A stretch of 64,000 bases of DNA from Gigaspora rosea. Taxonomy: Eukaryota; Glomeromycota; Glomeromycetes; Diversisporales; Gigasporaceae. The notes below the pieces were generated by a model. The model ran no database searches and was not told the origin of the DNA. It saw nothing but the letters and a program-made list of their open reading frames with translations. Made by a program: the position numbers and the translations under genes. Positions 45,757 through 56,885 of the stretch are shown here, piece after piece (the stretch's first letter is position 1; each line of letters opens with the position of its first letter). The stretch spans positions 68,378 to 132,377 of the forward strand of contig QKWP01000823.1 of the NCBI GenBank assembly GCA_003550325.1, read 5' to 3'.

Positions 45757-45999
45757 TTTTATTTATTCATTTACTACGGTGCAAACAACCTAGTCCCGAC
45801 AAATAAAATTGATGATATTCAAATTGCTAATCTTCTTCAAAAAGAATAATAACCAAAAAATACTATCTTAAAATGTTAAATCAAAACAAGTTAAACACTT
45901 CCATGGTTTTTAAATCTATTTATAAAAAAGTTATTGCACGTTGAAGTTATAGTATTTTTATAATTAAACAAGTGTTTGTGGGGTGCCGCTAGCACCCTT

Positions 46000-47000
46000 T
46001 ACAATACAAAGTGCCTATAATGAATGAAACTCAATTTTTTAAAATTCCACTACAGAACTCACTATTTCGTAATGATAAAGAATTATTTTGTATTAGAATT
46101 TTGTAATTTCTATCGTGAATTACAATAAAAAAATTCAGTTATAAATAGAGATGGGCACCATGCGCATGACTGTATGCATGCATGCAGTTAATTCTGGTCA
46201 GCATTAAGAAATTAAATCATAATTTTAGTCAAAACATGCATGCACGCATGCACGCATGTGCATGCTAAAATGAAAAAACGTTGCATTTTGCCCATCTCTA
46301 GTTACAAACCTACTCGACGGATAATACGTTGGTTTATATCATGAATTACTGTTAAAAACTCTCATATAAAACCTGTGCACTATTCTAATAATTACAATAC
46401 AATGTTAGGGTTTAATTAGTTCGCATTGGAATTATATGGTTTCTATCATGTATTACTGTTATAAATCTTACTATTCTGGCGATACATGGTATGTGACTCA
46501 CATTAATGTTATCCACATCTCGGTTAATTTAATTTCAAAGACAAAGTGCCCATAATGAATGAAACTCGCTTTTTTAAATTTCGCTACAGAATTCACTATT
46601 CCAGTAATGATGAAAAGATGAATTATTTTGTATTAGAATCACTGTAATTTCTATCGTGAATTACTATAAAAAATTCTGTTACAAACCTATTCGACAGATA
46701 ATATATTTCAAGGTTGAGTTTGATCAAATTATTGTAGTTTCTATTATAATTGCTGTTAAAAATCCTTATACAAAACTTGAGCACTATTCTAATAATTACA
46801 ATATAGGGTTAGAGTCAAATTAGTTTGGAATTATTATGGTTTCTATCATGATATTGCTGTAAACCTTACTATTTTGGCGATACACAGTATGTGACTTACT
46901 AACGCATATTATTAACGTTGTCCACATCTCAGTTAATCCAATTTCAAAAGATACAAAATGCTATAACGAACGAAACTCAATTCTTTAAAAGAAAAGCAAA
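46000..47000. repeat. ~400-bp tandem duplication, two units plus partial third
   Basis: AAAGTGCCYATAATGAATGAAACTC begins at 46009 and 46545, with a degenerate third start at 46953. Units share TTCTATCGTGAATTACTATA, GGTTTCTATCATG, TGGCGATACA and TTATCCACATCTC. The first unit holds a 155-bp hAT MITE absent from the second, so the duplication pre-dates that insertion. No open frame persists through a unit. Confidence 0.85.
46146..46300. mobile_element. TAGAGATGGGCA hAT MITE
   Basis: 155 bp. TSD GTTATAAA (46138-46145) / GTTACAAA (46301-46308). Ends TAGAGATGGGCACCATGCGC and inverted TAGAGATGGGCAAAATGCAA. Interior rich in GCATGCATGCACG. A right-end fragment of the same family lies at 53424-53492. 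Confidence 0.92.
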
Positions 47001-47419
47001 TTGATTGACAGCTGATTCATTAAAAAAATTCAATCGACTTTGCCATAAAGCCGTAATTAGAACGTGAGAAAATTCATAATTATGACGATATATTAAATCT
47101 GCTGATCATTTGTATAATATAATTAATATGTAACAGATTTATCATTTAGTCGGTAATTGATCTATTAATATGAATAATTCATACTCTTAAAAGCTAAAAT
47201 TCATTTACACACTTATACTTACCAAGCAAGCAATTAATCATAATACTATAGGTCATAAGGGCCATTAACGCCAACGATGTGTATTTGATATAATCAATAT
47301 TGTGAATTTCTCATGACATGTAACTATGACTATTTATGCCATCTAATTTTCACACATGCAAAATGATTAGTAAAAATGTACAGGACACTCGTGATGAGAT
47401 GATAATTTTATTACAAGGA
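47001..47419. other. Non-coding interval
   Basis: No frame, repeat or element end recognised. Confidence 0.45.
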
Positions 47420-47902
47420 GATATAAAATTTGGCCGCCCTATATATATTATTAAAACAAGCAATTTGGCTGCTCTATATATACTAAATTTGGGGGACGTC
47501 TAAAGCGGAGACAACTCATATTTAATAATTTTTTCAATTAACTTTAGGGTTAGGGTCGTCCTATATTAGGGTTAGATTAGGTTTAGGTATATATAAGCAA
47601 AATTGCCTTCTCGACATTTTTGATTAACACATCGAGGTAGGTCTAAACTGCCGGTTTTTGTATTTTTCAAGATTTTCGCTTCTCTTTCATTTTTGCTTCG
47701 CCAAAGATCATCAAAATTCTATAATTTGATTGGCGGTCGATCACATGATTTGTCTCTGCTTTAGACGACCCCTAAATTTGGCCGCCCTATATATACTAAA
47801 TTTGGCCACCCTATATATATTAAATTTGACCGCCCTATATATACTAAATTTGGCCACCATATATCTACTAATTTGGCTACTAAATTTGGCCGCCCTATAT
47901 AT
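47420..47902. repeat. ~30-bp tandem repeat (AAATTTGGCCGCCCTATATA)
   Basis: Units of TACTAAATTTGGCCGCCCTATATA with CCACC and GCTGC variants, about eight in all, interrupted by a MITE at 47492-47772. Frames 47730-47915 (plus) and 47741-47923 (minus) are repeat by-products. Confidence 0.88.
47492..47772. mobile_element. GTCTAAAGC-family MITE, copy 2
   Basis: 281 bp, identical in length to copy 1 (12260-12540). Ends GGGGACGTCTAAAGCGGAGA and inverted GGGGTCGTCTAAAGCAGAGA. TSD TAAATTTG (47484-47491, 47773-47780), though the target is itself a repeat containing this word. Core shares TTAGGGTTAGGG, TTCTCGACATTTTT and AGGTCTAAAC-type words with copy 1. Confidence 0.88.
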
Positions 47903-48284
47903 CACTATAGTGTAATGTGGCATGCATACATATTAAAATATTTTTACTAAGTTAACGATATATGTCTACTAATTGAAAGTGTAGAGCTCATTGAGACGCA
48001 TCTAACGGTAGTTAAATCATGCAAATCGGCCTAGTGGATGTCGAGATATTGTCAAAAAACGATTGGACGACTATATAAAATCTCTATATAAATTACACAG
48101 AGACTTTATATAGTCGTCCAATCGTTTTTCAATGATATCTTGCCATCCACTAGGCTGATTTGAATGATCTAAACACCGTTAGATGCGTCTCGATGAGCTC
48201 TACAACTTTCCATTAGTGGGCATGTATCGTTAACTTATTAAAAAATATTTTTATATGTATTCACACCATATTCACACTATAGTG
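47903..48284. mobile_element. 382-bp near-perfect foldback element (CACTATAGTG ends)
   Basis: The arms start CACTATAGTGTAATG / CACTATAGTGTGAATATG and pair for ~165 bp (GTTAACGATAYATG, GTAGAGCTCAT.GAGACGCAT, GATTGGACGACTATATAAA) around a short loop at ~48088. The terminal CACTA is suggestive of the CACTA superfamily but no 3-bp TSD is clear. Confidence 0.88.
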
Positions 48285-48364
48285 ATTTTTATATGCGATT
48301 TGCATCACATTACACTACAGATGATCTCTGATTAACTGGTGTGACTATCAATTAAAGTAATTTG

Positions 48365-48500
48365 CATATGCCAATTTGGCCATATATAATGAAAATATCA
48401 AATTTGGCCGTATATAATGAAAATATCAAATTTGGTCACATATAATGAAAATATCAAATTTGGTTGCATATAATGAAAATATCAAATTTGGCCGCATTAT
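48365..48500. repeat. 31-bp tandem repeat (ATATCAAATTTGG.CGTATAATGAAA)
   Basis: Four to five copies of AATGAAAATATCAAATTTGG with CCGTAT/TCACAT/TTGCAT variants. Shares the AAATTTGGCCGC word with the array at 47420. Confidence 0.9.
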
Positions 48501-49377
48501 GTAAATTTCAGATTTGGCTGCTAGAAAATTCCATTTGTCAGGACTAGGTTGTTCGAACTATACTATTTCTAATTTTTTTTTTATTTTTGATGCTCATTTG
48601 TTCTTATTACGTAAATACAGTATCATACCCAGGACTTTTAATACGTATTTATCCTTTATTTTTCGAATATTATTCTATACTATAAATTTTAAGAAAGGGT
48701 AAAAAAATTATTTTAAGCATGTTTTTTTATATTTAAAATTAAATAAACTTAGTTCATAAACTCAAGCTTGAACTTAAAGCTAACCCAAAATTTATGCTTA
48801 AAGTTTATGAACTCAAGCTCAAACTCAAGTTTAACCATTAAAGTTTGACTAAAGTTCATGAACTTCAGTTTAGTTCGTTTTTTTTTTGAACTTCTTGGGA
48901 CTGAACCAGAACCAGACTAAACGAACCACTTAACATCCCTAGTTGGTAAGTTACAGGCTATATTGCATAACCTAGTTTACTCCCAATATGGTTCGTAGTA
49001 ACAAGACTACTTCTAGTTTTCATCCGAAGTGATTGGTGATTTCTGTTAGTGTGTCCATTGTGGCTTTTGAGTACCTCTGTCGTGTTTTCACTATCAGCTC
49101 ATTGCATCCTGCTTTCGATTTTTTACATGTCCCCAAGTATAGCCGCTTACTTCTCTCTGCATTTGTAGTTTTACTATTTTGGTTCATCCATATGTGCCAG
49201 AGGTGTTTTTTTTATTATAGATCTATTCTGCAGGTTTTCTTGTGTTCTCCGCTTCTCTTACTATAAACATGATGCCAACTTGTCTCCACCTAGAATCCTT
49301 CTTGCCAGAACCTTCTACAACGATATTCATATAGACTTATACTAAGTATGAAACAAATATTTTATAGATTTTTTCAT

Positions 49378-49446
49378 CTACTAGAACTTGAACCAAGAAC
49401 CTCTAGTATAGGGTATAGGCGCCTAGACCACTAGACTACGGGCCCT
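49378..49446 (-). ncRNA. tRNA-like head of the retroposon
   Basis: On the minus strand, GGGCCCGTAGTCTAGTGG and GGTTCTTGGTTCAAGTTC give A- and B-box-like internal promoter motifs ~35 nt apart. There is no convincing full cloverleaf, so it is a tRNA-derived promoter head and not a working tRNA gene. Confidence 0.6.
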
Positions 49447-49456
49447 ATACCCTTTT

Positions 49457-49600
49457 AAACATGTTTATTTAGTACATAAAGTTAGAATTAATTAATAAAA
49501 ATTTGTATATTCTAAGATTTTATAAAATTTTATTAATAAAATTCTATAAAATCTTATAATTTATAAAATTTTAGTAATTAATTCCAACTAACTTATATGA
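49457..49600. repeat. Continuation of the palindromic ~330-bp array
   Basis: GTTTATTTAGTACATAAAGT, TAGAATTAATTAATAAAA and AATTTTATTAATAAAATTCT continue in register from 39341, the other side of the retroposon insertion. Confidence 0.85.
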
Positions 49601-50397
49601 TGTTTTTAGATTTAGCATGACTGCATCACGCAGCTAATCTAATTTTGGTAATCTTTTTGTATAGGTTTATTTTAGTATTATGAAAAGTGAAATTTGAATC
49701 TAAGTATTATATATATATATTGTTTAACTTCTCTATAATTTGCTCAATTGTGAGAAGAGGTTATATTAAACATAGATTTAAGTTGAAGTAGCCTTACCTC
49801 CAAAAGACCCATTTAGCACTAAAACTGGTTAACAAATTATTATTTATTAAGTATAACAACTTATCATATTAGTTATATTGCAAAAAAGTTTGGATTTAAA
49901 GTTTTCAAAGTATGTTTTTTTATAAGAACTTTTAGTTGTATTTATGTTTTTTTATTAATAAATTATCTGATTAATTAAAAGAATATCACTATTATCTTAA
50001 AATTTAATATCTTACTATAATCAAATAAGAATGCTTCAAAAATATTAATGAGTTTACAGACATGCTTATATGAATAAAAAAAATAAGAATAATTGCATAC
50101 TATATAAACATAAAATAATGCTCATAGATATTATTTTGAGAATTGAGTTTCTTAAAAATAGCTTATATAGTCTTGAATTAGCGATCGAATTAATATACAT
50201 CCTAATATAGCATAAAATTATTGTTGGAAAAATAATAAACAGTTGACCCTTTATAAGTGCATCTTTTGAGAATGCAATTATAGAGGTAGTAATACAAACA
50301 AAAGTTGAAAAATCAATTAGTTGATTAAGTTAACTTCTAATCGATTAATTGATTAATCAATTAATCAATTTAATTGATTAATCAATTAATCAACATA
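49601..50397. other. AT-rich interval, no gene
   Basis: No frame over 60 codons. Ends in a TTGATTAATCAATTAATC tract (50310-50395) that continues after the next MITE. Confidence 0.5.
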
Positions 50398-50885
50398 TCA
50401 GCAGATCGGCATAGTTGGGTAAATCGACCAATCATGATCGAGGATTATCAAAAAAATTTTGCTCGAAAATTTATTATAGAGCGAATTTTACAAAAATGGC
50501 CTTTTTAACTAGCTTTGCATTTATAATTAAGTATGTAGAACTTTATGAAATTCATGTATTTAATTATAAGCCAAAAGTAAATTAAAAAGGCCAATTTTTG
50601 AAAATTAGCATCCAAATTTATCCTTGATAGTTACCAACCCATCTTACAATGCCCAACCCATCCTAAAACACCTGAGTATTTCAACAAATGGTAAAAGTAC
50701 TTCTTTCTATAGCTTAGCATAGCTCTTTTATTGGATTTTTTTGGTTTTTTTAACTTGTCTAGATGTCGAAAAAGCCCTTTGTTAGTTGTAACAAGTGCTT
50801 CATTTGTTAGTTTTCAACGTCACTTAGGTGCAAATTTTCGTATAACAGTTTATTGAAAAAAGGCCCAATTATGCCGATCCGCTGA
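50398..50885. mobile_element. TA-target MITE (TCAGCRGATCGGC)
   Basis: 488 bp, TA on both sides (50396-50397, 50886-50887). Ends TCAGCAGATCGGCATAGTTG and inverted TCAGCGGATCGGCATAATTG. Inner pair GGCCTTTTTAA / TTAAAAAGGCC. Landed in a TTGATTAATCAA tract. Confidence 0.88.
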
Positions 50886-52381
50886 TATGATTAATTGATT
50901 AATTAATTAATCAATTAATTAATTAATTGGTTAATTAATTGATTGGTTAATTAGTTGATATGTATTATCATTATTTTCACACTTGTATTTAAATTCTAAT
51001 TTGTATAACCTTTCAACAAATGCTAAATTTAGTGCTTATTATAATGCTAATAAAGCATTATTTCATATTTAAATTAATTTGTAACTAAAGATAAATTTAG
51101 CTTTTGTATACAATCAATCAATTATTGTAAAATATATATACTGTATGTATAAATTAAAGATTTATTAGGATAGTTATAGTAAATCCCAAGATTAATATAT
51201 TATTAAATGCATTTATTGAATTATTGAAATTACTTGCTTCAAGTTAATTAAATAAGGTATAGATCAGTAATTACTAATTTGAGGCTTGGTTCAAATAATA
51301 ACTAACTTTCTTCTTATCATAGTGAAAAAAAAACATAATAATAATCATTAGCAAATTTTATATATAGATATATATTGATTACTAACTAGATAAGATATTG
51401 TAATATAGTAACTTTTGTACAAGAAACTATATCATTTAACATGTAAGAGAATAAGAAATATAAAAATAAAAAAAAATATAAACAAGAAAATAAAAAAACA
51501 GAATATAAAAATAAAAGATTTTTAGTCATAAAATAATATCAGTTTCTTAATTATAAGATTTTAAGTACAAATTTTTCTTGAAAAGAAAAAAAATAAAAGA
51601 TGGAACCTGCTCTGGCTTGAGAGAAAAAGCAGAGTTTATATATTTGTAGAAACTTGGGATTTTCACAATAACATACTAAGATAATGTACTATGATAATGT
51701 ACTATGATAATGTACTATGATAATGTACTAAGATATTGTACTAAGATATCATACTATAATAAGGGCCATGTCATTAATCACCTGATTATTTTTTATCAGA
51801 GGCCTACCTCCTCCCTCTTTTTTAATATATAAATAGTCAGGTTCTTATATATAATTTAAACTTTTTTTACCCCTCCTAAAAAATCATATGATTTTGTCAC
51901 TCCCCTAACATACTAAGATAAAATACTACTAGCTATACTACTATAATAATATACTAAGATATTATACTAAGATATCATACTATAATAACATACTATTATA
52001 GGAATTATAGTGAAAATAGCTTTTTTTTAAGAACAAAGAAAAGTTTTTCTACTAAAACTAATACTACAGATTTAATTGGTTCAATAAAATTTGTACTATT
52101 CTTAATATTTTTATGATATTTATTCTAATACTAATATTTAAAATTTATACTAAAATTATACTTATATAATACTATTTCCTCTTTCAAAAATTTTGCTTCG
52201 CAAAATTTAAGAAGTTAGTAATATTTTAAGAATAAAAATAAATAACAAGTAAATAAAATAAAAAAAATAATAAGTTAATAAATATATAAAAAAAATTAAT
52301 AATAGTAAATAAATAAAAAAATTTATAAAAAAAATACAACATAGTATGGTTAATCATCGCAAGTACCAGGTATATATGATA
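50886..52381. other. AT-rich interval with short tandem repeats
   Basis: 51668-51760 and 51905-52000 hold a 13-16-bp repeat (ATACTAAGATAATG / TACTATGATAATG), separated by ~145 bp of different sequence (51763-51904). The rest is AT-rich with no frame. Confidence 0.6.
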
Positions 52382-52450
52382 TCTAACTGGGTGGGAATTG
52401 AACATGCAACAGTCATATACATTACCCACTAGACTATGAAGTGTAGCCAC
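52382..52450 (-). ncRNA. tRNA-like sequence (SINE head or tRNA fossil)
   Basis: Minus strand: TTCATAGTCTAGTGGGTAAT as A-box region and GCATGTTCAATTCCCACCC as T-arm/B-box. Stems are imperfect, so not a functional tRNA. AT-rich sequence downstream (to ~52200) could be a SINE tail. Confidence 0.5.
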
Positions 52451-53423
52451 AAAAAAATTTTTTTATACACTCTTTTTGTTTATAAATCTTGTATAAAATT
52501 TGGCCAATTAGATAGTTATATTAGTCAACATGTATCGATTTTACTTGGTATATTATAGGCTATATATTATACTATATACACTTTTGCTTTCATCCAAAAA
52601 TTTTTAAAGCTTTTTATTATGAGTTATTCATACCATCATAGTCATCGCAATCATTATATTGCTCATTTAAATAGAAGAAATGATAACAATAATAATAATC
52701 ATGATAATAATGATAATAATATTAATAATAATTATAGTATCAAAGTTAATAATGTTATTGAAAGATAAAAAAAAAATAATAATAATATTTGATAATAATA
52801 ATTTTTTTTTATATACAGTTACACCTTGATTTAGTCAATCTTAATATAGTCACAAACTCGATATAATCACTATTTTATTTTTACTAATTAATTTTATCTT
52901 TACCTTTTATATAGTCACAAATATGATATAATTATAGTCATCTGATTTTATATTACTATTTATATTAAGTATATAATAAATATACTTGGATATAATTACA
53001 AAATATTCCGGTCAGGTTAATAAAATTATTTTAACGCTAAAATTTTCAGTATGCATGCTATATGTCACATGCATATGTACAGAGACAAGGATTTTCTGCA
53101 AAATGCAGAATACTACAGAATTTACAGATTAAAAAATATTTTCCAGAATCAGATTTTATCACAGAAAGACACAGAATTTAGACTAGAATTTGATTAGGAC
53201 CAATTAAATTGTTTAGTTATTTGTAAGTTTTAACAAAAATCCTTGTAAAGATGGATAATCAGTTAATACAAAACACAATCATGGTTTGTTAAAAAGCTTC
53301 GGTACATTAACAATAGGGTTTAAGAATTCCATGCACCTGCACGATCGTGCATCTCTGTAATCAACTAATCAAACCCGATTACGTGAACACATGATTAATC
53401 GTTCATAACCGGCCAATCAGCAA

Positions 53424-53492
53424 ATTTCTTAATGCTGGCCAGAATTACTTGCATGCATGCATGCAGTCATGCGCATGGTGCCCATCTCTAAT
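53424..53492. mobile_element. Right-end fragment of a TAGAGATGGGCA MITE
   Basis: TTAATGCTGGCCAGAATTA, GCATGCATGCAGTCATGCGC and TGGTGCCCATCTCTA match the reverse complement of the left part of the MITE at 46146-46300. The other end is missing. Confidence 0.65.
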
Positions 53493-53494
53493 TA

Positions 53495-54340
53495 CAACTA
53501 AAAAAAATACCCACAAAGTGACGAACATCCTTAACAAATCGCACTACAACAAAAAAAAAACTACACAAAGGACGAACATCCACCCTAACATGAATCCGAA
53601 CCCGAACTCTAACCCTAACCCAAACTCTAACCCCAAAGCAACCAAGAAACGATGTTACCAAAGCAACGGCTAAATGGTAACGCACAACACCAAGAAACGA
53701 CTATACATAGCACACCCAAAGCAGCCAAGAAACGATGATACACAGCACCAAAAAAATGACTACACTATAAAATCGAACAACGCAGATACAAACGACGGTA
53801 TTACAATACAAAACGAGAAGCTGGTTAATACATATATAAGAAAAAAAACAAAAAAAAACAAAAAAAACTTACCAAGAGTGATTCTACGTCTAGGTGAAAC
53901 CTACAAACCAAAAAAAAAATTTTAGCAAACACGAATAAAACAAAAAAAAAAACTACTTATTGTATTAATAAAACAAGCAAGACCACCCCACCGAACACAA
54001 GAGAAACAACAAGACTACTCCATACGAACGCCAGAGAAACAACAAGACCACTCCATACGAACGCCAAAAAGGCAAAAAAACAAACTAGACCACCCACAAG
54101 GAAGGCAAAAAACCATGCAATATTATCTCAAGAATATTAAGAAAAGCACGTAAAGCTATTTCAAGGACACCAGCTAGCAACAACACCAATGACGACGCAA
54201 TTACGATACCAACTACAACACCAACTACAACACTAGCGACGACACCAACTACAACACTAGTGACGACACCAACTAGTGACAATGCACCAACGACAGCACC
54301 AACGACGACACCAACTACAGCAATAAAAAAAAAAGGTTAG
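53495..54340. repeat. AC-rich block homologous to the MULE core (inverted)
   Basis: CACAACACCAAGAAACGA, GCAGCCAAGAAACGATGATA and CGACACCAACTACAACACTA are reverse complements of words at 30665-31520. The GACGACACCAACTACAACAC units repeat every 12-15 bp (54190-54320). Frames on both strands are low complexity. No MULE terminal repeats or 9-bp TSD seen here. Also contains CCCTAACCCAAAC (53612-53624). Confidence 0.75.
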
Positions 54341-54481
54341 TAAACAAAGACAAAAAAAAACAAATAGATAAAAAAATAATAATTATCAATGATGATTATT
54401 ATTTTTATATGATGCACGTGGGTGCACAACTGTGCGGGTGCATGGAAAACATTTTCCCTATTTTTTATTAGAAAATTACTA

Positions 54482-54816
54482 CAAATCACTACTGGTAATC
54501 ATCACCGATAATCTACAATGCATAAAACAAAATAAACAAAACAAACTAAATAAAAATTAAATCTCTTTAATATTAGGGTAAGAGTGAAAAATGGGATGGG
54601 GCAGGAGTATAGTTTATACCAAAATTTTATAAGGAATTTTTTTTTTGAATAAAAAAAAGTAGTTTCATAGGTAAAATTTTAGGTTAGAGCCAATTTTAGG
54701 AATTTTTTAAAAATTTTTTGTTTTTGTTACACAAAAATTGATCTACATGTTACACCTAATCCTGAATTTTAATTGGTAAATTGAACACCGGTGATGATCA
54801 CCAGTGGTGATAAATA
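54482..54816. mobile_element. ~335-bp MITE with ATCACYACTGGTRATCATCACCG ends
   Basis: Left AAATCACTACTGGTAATCAT; right inverted TTTATCACCACTGGTGATCA. Core has TTAGGGTAAGAG and AAGGAATTTTTTTT as in the 6052-6346 MITE, plus ATGTTACACCTAATCCT. TSD not resolved. Confidence 0.7.
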
Positions 54817-54960
54817 GCAAACTTTTTTTTATTATTATTATTTTTTTTTTGTGCAGAAATTGAAATTTTTTGTACAAAAAATCTGAATTTTTTTATACAT
54901 TATTGCAGAAATTAGAAGTAAAAAACTGGGTTTTGTTGGCACAGAAAATCATTGTTCCTG

Positions 54961-55443
54961 CATTTTATGCACATGCATGGATTAGGAACATAAACTTAAA
55001 ACAGAGTAAATATAGTGAGGGCCAGAATAAAAATAAAAAGGCCTGAAAGGAATTTAATAATGATGACAAATAGTATATGAAAGTAAATAATTATTGTAAT
55101 TTTTGCTGCAATAGGTTAATTCATAAGGATTTATATATGTTTTTTATTGGTAAACAAATAATCTGTTCAAGAGAAAGCAAAGTGATTCGTATTTAGAGGA
55201 ACCATAAATGGAGGAGACACCCATTAACAGCCACTACCAGGCTGAATACCATTTTGAAACCCTCTAGGGACATCATTAAAAAGCAGGACAATTAAACGAA
55301 ATACTTAATATGAATTTATGCATGTATTTGCTTAGTATTTTATTATCGATTTTAATCTGTACAGCTTGTCTAATAAATTCTATATTGGTGTATTTCAAGT
55401 TCTGCGAATGCAGCCCATATTGCGATTGAAATTGCAAGACTTA
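54961..55443. other. Non-coding interval within the Tigger element
   Basis: AT-rich, no supported frame; follows (on the minus strand) the transposase stop. Confidence 0.45.
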
Positions 55444-56140
55444 TTAATATTCATAAGTAAAATAATTCGTAATTGATATTTGCTTCTTGAATTTTTCAAA
55501 TATATGCTTATAGTTATTATTTATTTTTCGCAAAAATTTTAATTCTTTAAGCTCAAGGTAAGATTCTAAATTCATCTGCTCTTCATAGCGTAAAACAGTT
55601 TTTATTGCATTATGTATCTCTGTAGTTGTTACTAAAGCTGCAGACTCTAGAATATTAATAAACATTTACTATGCCGTTTGACGTGATATATGTGACATGA
55701 TGTTTAATATGATTATATATAAATTTTATATGATATGAAGAGTAATATACTACCTTGGACCTTCTAAATGTTTGCAGCTCTAGTTGTTACAGGTGAAGGT
55801 CATTGTCATCATCACTTTCCTGTTGTTAATCATTTTTCTTAGCTTGAACTATAACAATTATTTCATTATCATCGAGCAATTCTTCTGTTGTAATAGATTT
55901 ATTGATAATTTGAATAACTTTCTATAGCTTGAGCTACTTTAGAAGCTTCAGGATCATTGCTATATGACAAGTCAACAATAATTTCTGCAAGCTTATCGTC
56001 ATCTAGATTATTTGCTGATTCTTGATATTCAAATTCTATTTCTGTCTCACTTGCATTCAGAAGAATTCTTGTTTTACACTAGCAATTTTGAATAGTTATA
56101 TTAGTCATATTACACCATGACTCTGAAATAAAATTGATTG
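55444..56140 (-). pseudogene. Tigger-type transposase, C-terminal part
   Basis: Minus strand: MTNITIQNC.CKTRILL (~56115), then NASETEIEFEYQESANNLDD, ELLDDNEIIVIVQAKKND and SAALVTTTEIHNAIKTVLRY, then ELKELKFLRKINNNYKHIFE, KQISITNYF near the stop at 55444. This order (acidic mid-tail, then a basic helix and a short ..SITNYF end) matches pogo/Tigger transposase tails in glomeromycetes. The last 73 codons (55665-55444) are open; earlier parts are in several frames. A GT-AG-like stretch at 55756-55672 may be an ancestral intron. Split from the catalytic core by ~2.3 kb of inserted sequence. Confidence 0.8.
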
Positions 56141-56885
56141 TTTGCTTTATATTTAGCTTATACTATAAGTATAAAAAAAAAAATAAAAATAAAAAAAAAC
56201 AATAAATCAGTACTATATTTTTGCAGAATAACGTGCAAGTGTGTAATTTTGAATTTTGGCTCTTAATCTAAAACAAAATTCAAAATAATAATCCTGCACA
56301 TTATTCTGTGAAAATACAATAAAAAAAATATAGAATATAAGACTCTGCTAACTTTTTTTTTTTTAAAAATTCAGCAATCCTGCTTTCTGTATCTATAGAC
56401 TTTATTATATAAAAAACTAATGTTTACATATATATTGTAATTCTATTCTAACAGAAAGCTCACCCAACTTTACGTCCAGGTGCGACCCGCCTAGCAATTA
56501 TTCACCTCAATTAGGATTCTCAACTTACTGAGAATATGTTTCCTCCTGTCACTAGCTGGCAATCACTTGCTATATCAGTTTTGCCAAATGTTTTCAAATC
56601 TAAATATTTAAACTTAACCTATGAAGACCAAGTTGGTTTGGTTCCCTTTAGGATTAGATTGTTTATATTTGATTCCACTTAAACTCTCACTCCATTTTTC
56701 AATCTTTCTTTCTCTTTAGGCTATTTGCCTAATTTTGCTATTTGGAGCAATGTTTTCTTTTTTTTCACTACTCTTGTTTTTGCTTTTGCTTCAGCTTTTT
56801 CTTTTTGCTAAGGTAGTTATCCCCTTTATCTTTGTTTAGTCATTTTGGAATTCACATTTAGAGTTCCAAATATGCTGCCAAAATC
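56141..56885. other. Interval with a hairpin and a plus-strand frame of unknown origin
   Basis: A ~100-bp hairpin lies at 56217-56318 (TTTTTGCAGAATAACGTGCA / TGCACATTATTCTGTGAAAA). On the plus strand 56465-56690 reads KAHPTLRPGATRLAIIHLN and, after one stop, TENMFPPVTSWQSLAISVLP, KSKYLNLTYEDQVGLVPFRI, RLFIFDST. It looks protein-derived but I do not recognise it; possibly another retroelement frame. No start codon or full domain. Confidence 0.45.

Larger units (their letters stand above)
39921..48941. mobile_element. 9-kb TAGRRATGTTAAGT hAT-like element
   Basis: Perfect 8-bp TSD GTTGGTAA (39913-39920, 48942-48949). Left TAGAAATGTTAAGTAGTTC; right inverted TAGGGATGTTAAGTGGTTC. Both arms continue with GGTTC/GAACC-rich sequence (GAACCGGGTTCAAACC left; GGTTCTGGTTCAG right). 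The interior is a patchwork of later insertions (41173-41963, 42646-44495, 44900-45570, 46146-46300, 47492-47772, 47903-48284), Sel1 fragments and tandem repeats. No transposase is recognisable. Confidence 0.85.
39342..49456 (-). mobile_element. ~1-kb tRNA-headed retroposon split by a 9-kb hAT
   Basis: Perfect 14-bp TSD AAACATGTTTATTT at 39328-39341 and 49457-49470. On the minus strand it starts with a tRNA-like head (49446-49378: A-box-like TAGTCTAGTGGTCTAGG, B-box GGTTCAAGTTC) and ends in an A-run (T-run at 39339-39348). Removing the hAT at 39921-48941 joins two halves totalling ~1.0 kb after discounting the 80-bp assembly duplication. No protein-coding frame. It sits inside the palindromic ~330-bp repeat array. 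Confidence 0.85.
53080..54960. mobile_element. CAGRGACAA-family hAT-like element, long copy
   Basis: Left CAGAGACAAGGATTTTCTGC; right inverted CAGGAACAATGATTTTCTGT. Left and right subterminal zones match respectively the right and left zones of the short copy at 61279-61951, which supports both as real elements. Flanks CATATGTA / CATTTTAT match only in part. The interior contains a GT/AC-rich block homologous to the MULE core at 30640-31600 and a MITE at 54482-54816. Confidence 0.7.

Noticed and set aside
49378-49446. Functional tRNA gene
   Set aside because: Internal promoter-like boxes are present but the stems do not form a full cloverleaf, and the sequence is the head of a retroposon with a 14-bp TSD.
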